Part shown: piece after piece, positions 36,614 through 46,658 of the stretch
Numbering within the stretch: the stretch's first letter is position 1
Layout: the number at the start of each line of letters is the position of its first letter
Assembly: GCF_025398155.2 (NCBI RefSeq)
Contig: NZ_CP104562.2
Location: forward strand, 620,001-684,000
DNA from: Roseateles amylovorans
GTDB lineage: Bacteria > Pseudomonadota > Gammaproteobacteria > Burkholderiales > Burkholderiaceae_C
Direction of reading: 5' to 3'
Length of the DNA stretch: 64,000 bases
Position numbers and translations under genes: made by a program
Notes under the pieces: generated by a model
Database searches by the model: none
Told to the model about the DNA's origin: nothing
The model's input: the letters and a program-made list of their open reading frames with translations, nothing else

Positions 36614-37300
36614 ATGACGCCGCCGACCCATCGCATCGCCCCCAGCATCCTGTCCGCCGATTTCGCCAACCTGGGCGAGGAGGTTCGCCAGGTGCTGGCC
36701 GCAGGCGCAGACTGGATTCACTTTGACGTGATGGACAACCATTACGTGCCCAACCTGACCTTCGGGCCGATGGTCTGCGAGGCGCTGAAAAAGCATGCCG
36801 TCAAACCCGACGGCACCCGCGCGCCGATCGACGTGCACCTGATGGTGCAGCCGGTCGACAGCCTGGCGCAGGCGTTCTGCCGCGCCGGCGCGGACCTGGT
36901 GAGCTTCCACCCCGAGGCCAGCCAGCATGTGGACCGCACCATCCAGTTGATCCACGGCGAAGGCGCCAAGGCCGGCCTGGTCTTCAATCCGGCCACCTCG
37001 CTGGATGTGCTGGAGTGGGTGATCGACAAGATCGACCTGGTGCTGATCATGAGCGTGAACCCCGGCTTCGGCGGCCAGAGCTTCATCCCCAGTGCGCTGA
37101 AGAAACTGCAGCAGGCCAAGGCCATGATCCTGGCCAGCGGCCGCGACATCCGACTGGAGATCGACGGCGGCGTGAAGGTCGAGAACATCCGCGAAATCGC
37201 CGACGCGGGTGCCGACACCTTCGTCGCGGGTTCCGCCATCTTCGGCAAGCCGGACTACCGCGCGGTGATCGATTCGATGCGCGCCGAGCTGGCGCGCTGA
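36614..37300 (+). CDS. rpe: Ribulose-phosphate 3-epimerase
   Basis: A 228-residue cytosolic enzyme interconverting ribulose 5-phosphate and xylulose 5-phosphate in the pentose phosphate and Calvin cycles. All signatures are present: IAPSILSADFANLGEEV, WIHFDVMDNHYVPNLTFGP (metal and catalytic Asp), IDVHLMV, LVLIMSVNPGFGGQSF, and LEIDGGVK with the second catalytic Asp, then DTFVAGSAIF. The ATG at 36614 fits the family N-terminus. In many relatives rpe, gph and trpE are contiguous; here gph lies 9 kb away, so the cluster has been split. Confidence 0.97.
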   Translation: MTPPTHRIAPSILSADFANLGEEVRQVLAAGADWIHFDVMDNHYVPNLTFGPMVCEALKKHAVKPDGTRAPIDVHLMVQPVDSLAQAFCRAGADLVSFHPEASQHVDRTIQLIHGEGAKAGLVFNPATSLDVLEWVIDKIDLVLIMSVNPGFGGQSFIPSALKKLQQAKAMILASGRDIRLEIDGGVKVENIREIADAGADTFVAGSAIFGKPDYRAVIDSMRAELAR

Positions 37301-37334
37301 GCACGGGTTTCCGCTGACCGTCCGCCTCGCTGCC

Positions 37335-37390
37335 CGTTGACTTGCCGACCGTTGACTTCCCGACCGTTGACTTGCTGACCGTTGCCTCGC
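37335..37390 (+). repeat. 15-bp tandem repeat downstream of rpe
   Basis: Three and a half copies of CGTTGACTTGCCGAC with minor variation, between rpe and the phosphatase gene. No open frame uses it convincingly. Simple array, possibly slippage-derived. Confidence 0.8.
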
Positions 37391-37455
37391 CCTCGTGATG
37401 CCGTTGATGCCCACGGCGTGCGTCATGTCCTGCAGTCCTTCTTGATCCTGATGCG

Positions 37456-37932
37456 TTGACCTCGCTCCTGCTTGTCTGTGCCGCCAACCTGTGTCGCTCG
37501 CCGATGGCCGAGGCGGTGCTGCGCGCCCGTGCCGCCCCGCTCGGCCTGACGGCGGTGGCATCGGCCGGCGTCTTTGCATCGTCCCGGGCGGCGCCGGTGG
37601 ACAGGCGAGCGCATCAGGTGCTGTCGTCCCGAGGCTATGCACTGGACAAGCGCTGGCGGTCACGCCGAGTGCGGTCGGAGGACTTCGACACCCATGACCT
37701 GATCCTGGCGATGGACCGCACCGTGCTGCGCGCCTTGCGGTCGATGCGGCCGCCCGTGTCGCCGGCCCGCATCGGCCTGTTCCTGAACGGCATGACCGGC
37801 CTGGGCCTGGACGAGGTGCCGGATCCCTACTACGGCGCGACCGATGGTTTTGCCCTGGTGCTGGACCTGATCGAGGCGCGGGTGCAGACCTGGCCGAGCG
37901 AGGCACGCGCCTTCAGCACCGACCTCGACTGA
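37456..37932 (+). CDS. Low-molecular-weight protein-tyrosine phosphatase
   Basis: A 158-residue cytosolic phosphatase. The P-loop at residues 8-15 reads CAANLCRS, fitting C(x5)RS, though the usual glycine at the third position is alanine. The general-acid aspartate lies in VPDPYYGATDGF near residue 120, and SAGVFASSRAAPVDRRA is also characteristic. Substrates are usually phosphotyrosine proteins, often exopolysaccharide kinases. The start is a TTG at 37456 because an upstream ATG at 37451 is out of frame; the ribosome site is weak. No polysaccharide genes are adjacent. Confidence 0.88.
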   Translation: MTSLLLVCAANLCRSPMAEAVLRARAAPLGLTAVASAGVFASSRAAPVDRRAHQVLSSRGYALDKRWRSRRVRSEDFDTHDLILAMDRTVLRALRSMRPPVSPARIGLFLNGMTGLGLDEVPDPYYGATDGFALVLDLIEARVQTWPSEARAFSTDLD

Positions 37933-38099
37933 GGACGCCGGCGCGCCCGTCTACAGTCACGCCAGACGCCGTCGGAAGCCGTTGGACGCCGCCTGACTTC
38001 GACAGGAATCGGCGGACCACGGCGGACCACGGCGGGTTTAGACCTCTCGCGCGCCATCGCGCCGGGCCCCTTCCTTCAGCCCCATTCACAAGGCTCACC

Positions 38100-38711
38100 A
38101 TGTCCGATCGATTGCTCCAGGCTCCGGATGGCCAGTGGCGCTGCCGCTGGTGCGAGACGCCGGGCTTTGACGCCTATCGCCACTATCACGATCAGGAGTG
38201 GGGCTATCCGGTCGACGACGACCGTCGGCTGTTCGAGAAGCTCTGTCTCGAAGGCTTTCAGTCCGGCTTGTCATGGCGGACGATTCTGGCCAAGCGGGAG
38301 GCGTTTCGCGCAGCCTTCAGCCACTTCGATATCGAACGGGTCGCCCGCTTCGACGAGGCCGACATCGAGCGCTTGCTGGCCGATGCGGGCATCGTCCGTC
38401 ATCGCGGCAAGATCGAGGCGGCGATCCATAACGCGGGCCGCGCGCTGGCGCTTCAACAGGAGGCCGGTTCGCTGGCCGCGTTCTTCTGGCGGCATGAAGA
38501 AACGGGTTTGCCGCCGCATGAGGTGCGTGGGGCCTCGGACGGCTCACGGACCCTGTCCAAGGCCCTGAAACAGCGCGGCTGGAAGTTCGTGGGCCCGACG
38601 ACGGTCTACGCGTTCATGCAAGCCATGGGCCTGGTCAATGACCATGCCCCGGGGTGCATCGGCCGGAACGCGGTCGACCGGGCCCGCGCGCGCTTCCGGC
38701 TGCCGACCTGA
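38100..38711 (+). CDS. tag: DNA-3-methyladenine glycosylase I
   Basis: A 203-residue DNA repair enzyme that excises 3-methyladenine. Family motifs include RCRWCETPGFDAYRHYHDQE, EWGYPVDDDRRLFEKLCLEG, FQSGLSWRTILAKREAFR, a stretch ending IVRHRGKIEAAIHNA, and GWKFVGPTTVYAFMQAMGLV followed by NDHAPGC. The zinc ligands of the Tag fold (Cys near residue 16 and His/Cys near the C-terminus) are present. The ATG at 38100 gives the full family length. It is a stand-alone gene between the phosphatase and the effector-like gene. Confidence 0.96.
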   Translation: MSDRLLQAPDGQWRCRWCETPGFDAYRHYHDQEWGYPVDDDRRLFEKLCLEGFQSGLSWRTILAKREAFRAAFSHFDIERVARFDEADIERLLADAGIVRHRGKIEAAIHNAGRALALQQEAGSLAAFFWRHEETGLPPHEVRGASDGSRTLSKALKQRGWKFVGPTTVYAFMQAMGLVNDHAPGCIGRNAVDRARARFRLPT

Positions 38712-38760
38712 ACGCCGCAGCCCAGGTGGTCGCAGGACGGGCCCGCGCAGATACGCGGAT

Positions 38761-40983
38761 TCAGTCCGATGCGTCGTAGGTCGTGACGTTCATGAGCGAA
38801 CCGGGCGGCGGATTGCTCAAGCGTGCGAGGCCCTCTTGGAAGGCTGCCAAATGCGCAGCACCGCGACGCTCAAGCAGGTCCGCCAGCCGGGAGTCATCGG
38901 CCGCAGGCTCGCCCAGATCGAGCGCCTGCCGGCATTCCCTTGCGGACATGGCGCCGTTGTGCAAGGCCTGCACGATGCCATCGATCAATCCACGCAGCGA
39001 CGCCGGTGAGCTGCACATGGCAGCCAACCTCAAAAACTGCCGCAGCAGGCTGACCATGTCCGCGGGGGGCAGGATTTGGGGCGGTTGCGTGCGCGGTGTC
39101 GCCGGGCTCAGGGGCCGATCGTGGCGCAGCTCCGCGATCATCTGCACATAGGCACTCAGCACCTGACCCCGGCCAGCTTGGATGGCACTCGTGAACGCGC
39201 CGCGTGGGCCAGGGAGGTCCGGGGGAAGCAGACAGACATGGCGCCATAGGATTCCGGTGAACGAGACATGAGATCGATTGCGGATCTGTTCGATCAAGGT
39301 GCCGACGGCCCTCATCAGTTCGGCCGAGTCCTGTTGCATCGCCAGGCGGACCATCTCGCCGGTGATGTGGTTCTCCGAAAGGGTGGTCCAACCTCGTACC
39401 TGATCGGGTGCCAGCAGGGCCACGCGGTGCTGGGCAATGAATGCGTTCAGAAACCAACGGCTGCGCACACCGTCCAGCGGCAGGCGCCACGCGGACAGCA
39501 GCCCCTGCAGCGCCTCGTCAGTCAGGCGGCTGCAGAGCTGCTCGCATTGCGCCGCCTCGTCCAGAAGACTGCATGAAGGCATCTGAACCAATTCCGCGGG
39601 ATTGGGGCAGCGCAGCGCAGCGTTGACCGCCGCCCGGGCGGCATTCGAAGGCAACCGGGCATGCACGTTGGCATCGGCCCAGCTCGCCAGGTCGGCCGGC
39701 CGCAGCGGACGGGCCGTACCCGCCTCTTCCGCCCAGGCCAATACCTCGTCCTGATGCATCACCGAGAGCAGGGTCTGCCGACCCGGGATCAACGGATGGG
39801 GCACCAGCATCTGCGTGATCGTCCGTGGGTGACTCTCGTCCGCGATCACATCCAGACGCCGAAGCTCGTTCAGCAGGTGACGCCCCACCATGGCGGGGTC
39901 GCGGAGCGGTCTTGCCCACATCACCCCGTCGTCGTCTTCATCCAGATCCAGGACGCCGTGGCGGGGTACCTGACCGAACTCGGGCGAGAGGATGGCATCC
40001 GCTGCTGCGGCTGCGCGGTCCATGTCATCGTTCCATCGCCAGGGTTCGGACGAGGGGCGGGATGCTTCAGGCAGTTCGGACAGGAAGCTGTCGCGCCAGC
40101 GTTGGAGGTAGTTCTCTGCCAGGTGCTCAGCCAGACGACCGGGCACGAGCCGATGCTGGACCTCGAGCCGCACCTGTTCGAGCGTCTGGCGGTCGGGGGG
40201 CGCCGCGAGCCGATCGGCCGGCGGCGGCCGCCCCATGGCCGGATACAGCGCATGCCGCAGGCCGGACACCAGGTGAACCTGGGAGCCCGGCGCCATACGC
40301 AGCGTCCATTCGTGCAACCGTTCTACCTCAGTGACGATGATCTGGGTCAGCAGGGCTTCCATGGCCAGGTCGGCCGTGGCCGCCAGGCCGGTGCGGGATC
40401 GATCCAGCGCGATGCAGGCCTCCTGCAGCGCCAGGAGCACGCCGTCCAGGCACAAGGTCAATCGCGGTGTGGTCTCTTGCAGGGCTGTCAGCCGAGGCAC
40501 GAGGTCGACGCGCTCGTCGGTGACTCGCCTGACAAACAGTGCCAATAGATCCTGGCCGTGATTGAAGAAGTCACCCGCCTGCGGACCCCATTGGCGATGC
40601 CGTCCAAGGATGTCGAAGTCCATGATGCGGCCATAAAGGCAAGACAGGTCCGTGAACACGGCCAGCGCTGCGGCTTGGGACAGGTGACGGTTCGCGAAGT
40701 TCCTCAGCTGCTGCATGTGCTGGTGTAGCTCGTCGCGGAAGAGGGGGAAGCTGTCGCTCACGCGGAAGCGGGCGACCGTGCCATGTCGTGCCGGGTTGTA
40801 GCGCACGGGTGTGGTGGGCACCGGCGCCCCGGGAACGTTTGGCACGTTCATCACGTCCGGCGGGGAGCGATGGCCGGCTGTCGCCCCGGAGGGCGGATCG
40901 GCTGAGGGGCCGGCGGAGGGGTCCGCCGCCGTACCGCCGCGCTGCAAGAAGGTGGGCGTGAAGCCGGGAAGGGTCCAAGACAT
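38761..40983 (-). CDS. Effector-like protein, possible NEL-type ubiquitin ligase
   Basis: A 740-residue soluble protein. The ATG at 40983 is preferred over a TTG six bases upstream. The N-terminal ~65 residues are Pro/Ala/Thr-rich, as in many type III-secreted proteins, with no signal peptide. Residues about 70-290 are helical, with TLCLDGVLLALQEACIAL (Cys near 178, Asp two on), then VHLVSGLRHALYPAMGRPPP and EQVRLEVQHRL. This order resembles the CxD loop and following region of NEL E3 ligases, though NEL domains normally sit C-terminally behind LRRs. The remaining ~400 residues are helical repeats. A HrpL-like element lies just upstream. Function unproven. Confidence 0.5.
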   Translation of the reverse strand: MSWTLPGFTPTFLQRGGTAADPSAGPSADPPSGATAGHRSPPDVMNVPNVPGAPVPTTPVRYNPARHGTVARFRVSDSFPLFRDELHQHMQQLRNFANRHLSQAAALAVFTDLSCLYGRIMDFDILGRHRQWGPQAGDFFNHGQDLLALFVRRVTDERVDLVPRLTALQETTPRLTLCLDGVLLALQEACIALDRSRTGLAATADLAMEALLTQIIVTEVERLHEWTLRMAPGSQVHLVSGLRHALYPAMGRPPPADRLAAPPDRQTLEQVRLEVQHRLVPGRLAEHLAENYLQRWRDSFLSELPEASRPSSEPWRWNDDMDRAAAAADAILSPEFGQVPRHGVLDLDEDDDGVMWARPLRDPAMVGRHLLNELRRLDVIADESHPRTITQMLVPHPLIPGRQTLLSVMHQDEVLAWAEEAGTARPLRPADLASWADANVHARLPSNAARAAVNAALRCPNPAELVQMPSCSLLDEAAQCEQLCSRLTDEALQGLLSAWRLPLDGVRSRWFLNAFIAQHRVALLAPDQVRGWTTLSENHITGEMVRLAMQQDSAELMRAVGTLIEQIRNRSHVSFTGILWRHVCLLPPDLPGPRGAFTSAIQAGRGQVLSAYVQMIAELRHDRPLSPATPRTQPPQILPPADMVSLLRQFLRLAAMCSSPASLRGLIDGIVQALHNGAMSARECRQALDLGEPAADDSRLADLLERRGAAHLAAFQEGLARLSNPPPGSLMNVTTYDASD

Positions 40984-40989
40984 GCGCAA

Positions 40990-41017
40990 TCAGTGCGCAG
41001 ACCCTGGCCGCGGTTCT
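40990..41017 (-). promoter_or_regulatory. HrpL-like promoter candidate for the 38761-40983 gene
   Basis: Read leftward: AGAACC (41017-41012), 15 bases, then GCACTGA (40996-40990), six bases before the ATG at 40983. CACTGA matches the CACNNA part of the HrpL -10 box and the spacing is canonical. The very short distance to the start codon means translation may start further downstream. Confidence 0.45.
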
Positions 41018-41246
41018 GACTGCAGCCGCTCCGCGCCGCACCTGTAGTACCTGCAAGATCCGTCGACTCCGCCAGCTGCGGCGCCGGAGGCCCCCGGCCG
41101 GCCCGCCGGCATGTGCCGCGACCCCGCGGGCGGTTGGCAAGCAGGGTGTTCAGTCTGCGTGCGGGCCCGCGGGGTGCTCGGTCAATCGCGTGGGCGCGAC
41201 CTCACGGTTATCGGCCCCCGTCCTCCTTGGAGGCTGTGACGCTGTC

Positions 41247-42157
<911 letters not shown>

Positions 42158-42161
<4 letters not shown>

Positions 42162-43393
42162 GGGGGGCTCGATTCGTGGGTGGGGAACGGCGCGACGCCG
42201 TCCAGGAGTCCGGGATGCAGGGCATCGCTGACGGTGTGGTCGCTCTGCAGCGTGAGCGCCGCCAGCTTCAGCCCGAGCTGGCAGGCAGCGCGCAGATCGT
42301 CGGGCGCGCGGCTGAGCGCGGCGACGATGCCTGCGGTCATGGCATCACCCGCACCGGTGACCTCGCGGATGCGGCGTGCCGCCAGGCGCGGCGCGGGGAG
42401 GGTGCGCAGGCGGTCACCGTCGCTGTAGCGCAGGCCTTTGGCGCCTTCGCTGATGACCAGCCGACGCAGTCCGCGCTCGCGCAGTCGGTGCCAGGCCTCG
42501 GTGAGGGCGTGGTCGTTGTCGTTGTCGTTGTCGCTGTCGCTGTCGCTCGCGCTGGCGCTGGCGTTGTCGTCCAGGAGTTCGGGGGGCCGCTCGCGCGGTC
42601 CATGGGGTGATGCCTTCGAGGATCCGGTCGCCTGCGGCGCCGACATCAGGGCGTGCAATTCGCCCCGGTTCAGCACCAACAGCTCGATGCCCTCCAGCCG
42701 TTCGCCGAGCCGCTTCATCTTTGGTGCGGACACGGCCACCACCACCAACGACTGCTGCCGCGCAATGGCCTCGGCACGCAGCTGATCCAGTGTCTCGCGC
42801 GGCAGGTTGAGGTCGGCCACCAGCCAGCGGGCGGCCGCGCGTTGCGGCGCGCTCTGGCGCAGGAAGTCCGAGTCCAGCCGATCGGCCAACACCATGTGCG
42901 CCAGCGCCAGCACCAGCTCGCCCTGAGCGTCCAGCACGGCGGTGTAGCTGCCGGTCGGCGTGTCGGCGGCCTGCAGGCTGCCGGCGCAGTCCACGCCCAA
43001 TGTCTGCAGTTGGGCCAGCAACGACAAGCCGACAGGATCGCGGCCGACCGCGGTGAGCAGATGCACCGGCAGGCCCAGGCGGGCCAGGTTCTCGGCGATG
43101 TTGCGCGCGACGCCGCCCGGCGATTCGGATTGGCGTGCCGGATTGGAACTGCCCATCTTCAAGGATTCGATCGCGTGCAGCTTGCGGTCCAGGTTGGTGC
43201 CGCCCAGGCAGACGATCGGGCGTCGGGTCGGCAGCACATAGGCCCGCCCGAGGATGCGGCCCTCCTTCACCAGTTGCGCCAGATGGCCCGCGACCGCCGA
43301 GCGCGACAGGCCCAGTTGATCGCCCAGCTCCTGCTGGCTGATGAAGGGATTGGCCTCCACCAGCGACAGCAATTGGTCTTTCGACGTGTTCAT
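42158..43393 (-). CDS. psuK: Pseudouridine kinase (PfkB family) with N-terminal helix-turn-helix
   Basis: About 411 residues. Residues 1-55 form a winged helix-turn-helix (LLSLVEANPFISQQELGDQL, GLSRSAVAGHLAQLVKEGRI). The rest is a PfkB carbohydrate kinase: IVCLGGTNLDRKLHA, SPGGVARNIAENLARLG, and REVTGAGDAMTAGIVAALS with the catalytic Asp. It phosphorylates pseudouridine for PsuG. An acidic insert of Ser-Asp/Asn-Asp repeats, encoded by GTCGTT/GTCGCT hexamers on the plus strand, sits near residue 285. Starts at 43393 or 43402 are both possible. The HTH and palindromes directly upstream suggest autoregulation. Confidence 0.9.
42512..42568 (-). repeat. Hexanucleotide repeat inside psuK
   Basis: Tandem GTCGTT, GTCGCT and GCTGGC units (plus-strand reading) encoding a Ser/Ala-Asp/Asn acidic insert in the kinase. 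In frame, so unit changes are tolerated. The insert lies in a surface-loop position between kinase core strands, since the core motifs on both sides are intact. Confidence 0.8.
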
Positions 43394-43406
43394 TGTCGGC
43401 ATTCTA

Positions 43407-43436
43407 GACAATTGTCTTGATAGATAGACAAGTGTC
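43407..43436. promoter_or_regulatory. Twin palindromic operator upstream of psuK
   Basis: GACAATTGTC (perfect, 43407-43416) and GACAAGTGTC (one mismatch, 43427-43436). Both are preceded by TA and have centres 20 bases apart, i.e. two helical turns on one DNA face. They lie immediately upstream of the psuK start. They are the natural candidate sites for the HTH domain of PsuK itself. TAGAAT overlapping the left site could be a -10 element for a leaderless transcript. Confidence 0.65.
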
Positions 43437-43995
43437 CATGCTGGCGGGTGGGGCGGGCTGACGATGGAGGCTGGACGGGTGCGGCATCCTGCCCAGTGCG
43501 GTGAGCTGCGGTCTTCGGCCTGCGCCGTCCGGCCGACGACGTCAGTCAATGCCCGACAGCGGAATCGGTCGAACATGACGCCCCGCTTGGGTGTTCCGCG
43601 GCTTGGGCAGCCGCGACGCCTTTCGTATTCTTCAACCCATGGAGACGGGATGGTGGCTTGTCTCCAAAGGCGCAAGCCGGACGATGTTGGACGTTGTTGG
43701 GTGGTTGGTTCAGAAGGCGGGCATCCTCACGGATGTCCGCCGTCGTCTTTTGGGGCCGCCACCTCTCGCGGGCGCCGGGCCAAGGCATGCGGCCTGATGG
43801 CGATCTCGCGGCGATGGGAGATCGCCCCGTCGCCGCCGCGTTTTGACATCCGTCGACTTCCAGGTGGAGCGCGCGCGCGAGCTGTTGCCCTGGGGCCAGT
43901 CCTTGCCCCTTCGCCGGGGTCGGCGGCGCTACATTCGGAACGCGTCGAGGCCGTCGGGGCGGGACCCTGCCCTCGGTCGCGAGGGAGTTCCGACG
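43437..43995. other. Intergenic region between psuK and the anion transporter
   Basis: About 560 bases. Short frames on both strands lack motifs or ribosome sites. Apart from the transporter ribosome site (GAGGGAG at 43981) and the operator already listed at the left edge, I see nothing I can assign. Confidence 0.4.
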
Positions 43996-45501
43996 ATGTT
44001 CAAGACGATCGCGGCCATGTTTGGCTACTTCAAGGCCGCCGTGCCGTTCCGGCTGGTGCCTGCGTTGATCACCACCGGCGTGCTGCTGGGGCTGTTGCTC
44101 ATTCCCACGCCCGACGGACTGACACCCAAGGCCTGGCAGCTGGTGGCCATCTTCCTGACCACGATCGTGGCGATCATCCTGAAGGTGATGCCGATCGGCG
44201 TGATGGCGATGATGGCCATCGTGATCGTGTCACTGTCCCAGGTGACGGCCGGTTCCTCGAAAGGCGCGATCACCGATGCGCTGAGCAGTTTTGCGAGTCC
44301 GCTGATCTGGCTGATCGTGGTGGCCATCCTGATCTCCCGCGGGCTGAAGAAGACCGGGCTGGGCAACCGGATCGGGTTGCTGTTCATTTCGCTGCTGGGT
44401 CGCCGAACGATCGGCATCGGCTACGGGCTGGCCATCTGCGAACTGGTGTTGGCCCCGTTCACGCCCAGCAACACGGCGCGTGGCGGCGGCATCGTGCATC
44501 CAATCATGAAGTCGATCGCCACTGCCTTCGACTCCGATCCGGCCCAGGGCACCGAGGGCAAGGTGGGGACCTATCTGGCGCTGGTGAACTATCACGCCAA
44601 TCCGATCACCTCCGCGATGTTCCTGACCGCCACCGCGCCCAATCCGCTGGTGGTGGACTTCGTGGCCAAGGCCACCGACCAGACCTTTCACCTGAGCTGG
44701 ACCACCTGGGCGCTGTGCATGCTGCTGCCCGGTCTGGCCTGTCTGCTGCTGATGCCGCTGCTGATCTACGGGCTGTCACCGCCGCAGTTGAAGGCCACGC
44801 CGGACGCGGTGAACTATGCGCGCACCGAGATGGCCAGGATGGGGCCGCTCTCGGGCCGCGAGAAGGTGATGCTGGGCACCTTCGCGCTGATGCTGTTGCT
44901 GTGGGCCAATGTGCCGCAGATGCTGTTCGGTGCGGCGTATGCGCTGGATCCGACCGTGGTGGCGTTCGTGGGGCTGTTCATCCTGATCATCACCGGCACG
45001 ATCGACTGGGACGATGTCCTGTCCGAGAAGAGCGCCTGGGACACCCTGATCTGGTTCGGTGCGCTCGTCATGCTGGCCGAGCAGTTGAACAAGCTGGGCG
45101 TGATCGCTTGGTTCGCGGCCGGCATGAAAGGCGCGATCGTGGCCAGCGGCATGGGCTGGCTGCCAATTGCGGCGGTGCTGGTGCTGGCCTTCGTGTTCTC
45201 GCACTACCTGTTCGCGAGCACCACGGCGCACATCAGCGCCATGATGCTGGCCTTCCTGACGGTGGGCGCGCAGCTGATTCCGGCGACCTACCTGGTGCCG
45301 TTCGTGCTGATGATGACCGCAGGCTCCGGCATCATGATGACGCTGACCCACTATGCGACCGGCACCTCGCCCATCATCTTCGGCAGCGGCTATGTGACGA
45401 TGGGCCACTGGTGGCGGGTGGGGGCGGTGATGTGCATGGTGGAGCTGCTGATCTTCGCGATCGTCGGCTGCCTGTGGTGGAAGGTACTGGGGTTCTGGTG
45501 A
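43996..45501 (+). CDS. DASS family anion:sodium or anion-exchange transporter
   Basis: A 501-residue polytopic membrane protein with about 12 helices, of the divalent anion:Na+ symporter family (CitT/TtdT/DIT1 branch). Diagnostic stretches are APFTPSNTARGGGIVHPIMK, with the SNTA substrate and cation motif, LVNYHANPITSAMFLTATAPN, SAWDTLIWFGALVMLAEQLN, and HYATGTSPIIFGSGYV near the C-terminus. It likely imports C4- or tri-carboxylates, possibly in exchange. The ATG at 43996 has GAGGGAG eight bases upstream; the longer open frame lacks homology. It is 16 bases upstream of the dehydrogenase gene, so the two form an operon. Confidence 0.93.
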   Translation: MFKTIAAMFGYFKAAVPFRLVPALITTGVLLGLLLIPTPDGLTPKAWQLVAIFLTTIVAIILKVMPIGVMAMMAIVIVSLSQVTAGSSKGAITDALSSFASPLIWLIVVAILISRGLKKTGLGNRIGLLFISLLGRRTIGIGYGLAICELVLAPFTPSNTARGGGIVHPIMKSIATAFDSDPAQGTEGKVGTYLALVNYHANPITSAMFLTATAPNPLVVDFVAKATDQTFHLSWTTWALCMLLPGLACLLLMPLLIYGLSPPQLKATPDAVNYARTEMARMGPLSGREKVMLGTFALMLLLWANVPQMLFGAAYALDPTVVAFVGLFILIITGTIDWDDVLSEKSAWDTLIWFGALVMLAEQLNKLGVIAWFAAGMKGAIVASGMGWLPIAAVLVLAFVFSHYLFASTTAHISAMMLAFLTVGAQLIPATYLVPFVLMMTAGSGIMMTLTHYATGTSPIIFGSGYVTMGHWWRVGAVMCMVELLIFAIVGCLWWKVLGFW

Positions 45502-45517
45502 GCCCGGGAGCAAAGGC

Positions 45518-46513
45518 ATGAAAACAGCGGTCTTCAGTGCGCGTCGCTATGACCAGTCCCTGCTGGTGACCGCCAACCAGGCCGCCGGGCATGAGCTGAG
45601 GTTCATCCAGGATCGGCTGACGGTCGACACGGCGCCGCTGGCTGCCGGTTGCCCGGCCGTGTGCGTGTTCGTCAACGACAACGTGGATGCGCAGGTGCTG
45701 GCGCTGCTGGCCGAGCAGGGCACGCGGCTGATCGCCACCCGCTCCACCGGCTTCAACCACATCGACGCGGGTGCGGCGGCGCGGCTGGGCATCGACGTGG
45801 TGCGGGTGACCGACTATTCACCGTACTCGGTGGCGGAATTCGCCGTCGGCCTGTTGCTGGCTGTGAACCGCAAGATCGCGCGGGCGAGCGTGCGGACCCG
45901 TGAGGGCAACTTCGAGCTTGATGGGCTGATGGGGTTTGATCTGCACGGCAAGACGGTGGGCGTCATCGGTACCGGCAAGATCGGGCTGATCTTTGCGCGG
46001 ATCATGGCGGGATTCGGCTGCACGGTGGTGGGGCACGATCCCTATCCCAGCCCGGAGTTCGACGCGATCGGCGGCCGCTACCTGAGCGTCGAGGCCTTGA
46101 TGGCCCAGGCGGACGTGGTGTCGCTGCACTGCCCGCTCAACGACGCGACCCGCTACATCGTCAATGCGACCACCCTGGCGGGGCTCAAGCGCGGCAGCAT
46201 CCTGGTCAACACCAGCCGCGGCGGTCTGGTGGACACCGAGGCCGCGATCCAGGCCTTGAAGACCGGCGCGCTGGGAGGACTGGCGCTGGATGTCTATGAG
46301 CAGGAGGCGAGCCTGTTCTTCCAGGACCTGTCGTCCACCGTCATCACCGACGACGTCATCCAGCGGCTGGTCTCCTTTCCCAACGTCATCGTGACCGGGC
46401 ATCAGGCGTTCTTCACCGTCGAGGCCATCGGACAGATCATGCGCACGACGATCGAGAGTCTCACCGCGTTTGAGCATGGGGCGCCGCTGGTGAACCGGAT
46501 TCCTGCGGGGTAG
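45518..46513 (+). CDS. ldhA: D-lactate dehydrogenase-type 2-hydroxyacid dehydrogenase
   Basis: A 331-residue NAD-dependent D-2-hydroxyacid dehydrogenase. The N-terminal SARRYDQSLL and the RSTGFNHID segment are typical of fermentative D-lactate dehydrogenases. The Rossmann motif GVIGTGKIG lies near 150; HCPLNDATRY, NTSRGGLVDT and LALDVYEQE follow. The catalytic Arg (NTSRGG), Glu and His (TGHQAFFT) are all present. It reduces pyruvate to D-lactate or the reverse. Co-transcription with the carboxylate transporter suggests uptake and oxidation, or export, of a hydroxy acid; the direction cannot be decided. Confidence 0.9.
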   Translation: MKTAVFSARRYDQSLLVTANQAAGHELRFIQDRLTVDTAPLAAGCPAVCVFVNDNVDAQVLALLAEQGTRLIATRSTGFNHIDAGAAARLGIDVVRVTDYSPYSVAEFAVGLLLAVNRKIARASVRTREGNFELDGLMGFDLHGKTVGVIGTGKIGLIFARIMAGFGCTVVGHDPYPSPEFDAIGGRYLSVEALMAQADVVSLHCPLNDATRYIVNATTLAGLKRGSILVNTSRGGLVDTEAAIQALKTGALGGLALDVYEQEASLFFQDLSSTVITDDVIQRLVSFPNVIVTGHQAFFTVEAIGQIMRTTIESLTAFEHGAPLVNRIPAG

Positions 46514-46658
46514 CGGGTGGGGGGGCTGGTCCGCTGGGGGGACGGGCGAACCGGCGGCCGTCACTAAGATGGCCTGCATTGCGCCGCCTCGGCCGCGAGG
46601 GTCGAGCCGTTCGCCCTCAACCCGCCGGGATCTGCAACCTTCTTCATTCCCTGACGAT

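Noticed and set aside
43591..43797. 68-codon frame between psuK and the anion transporter
   Set aside because: No ribosome site, no motif, and several overlapping frames of similar length exist there.
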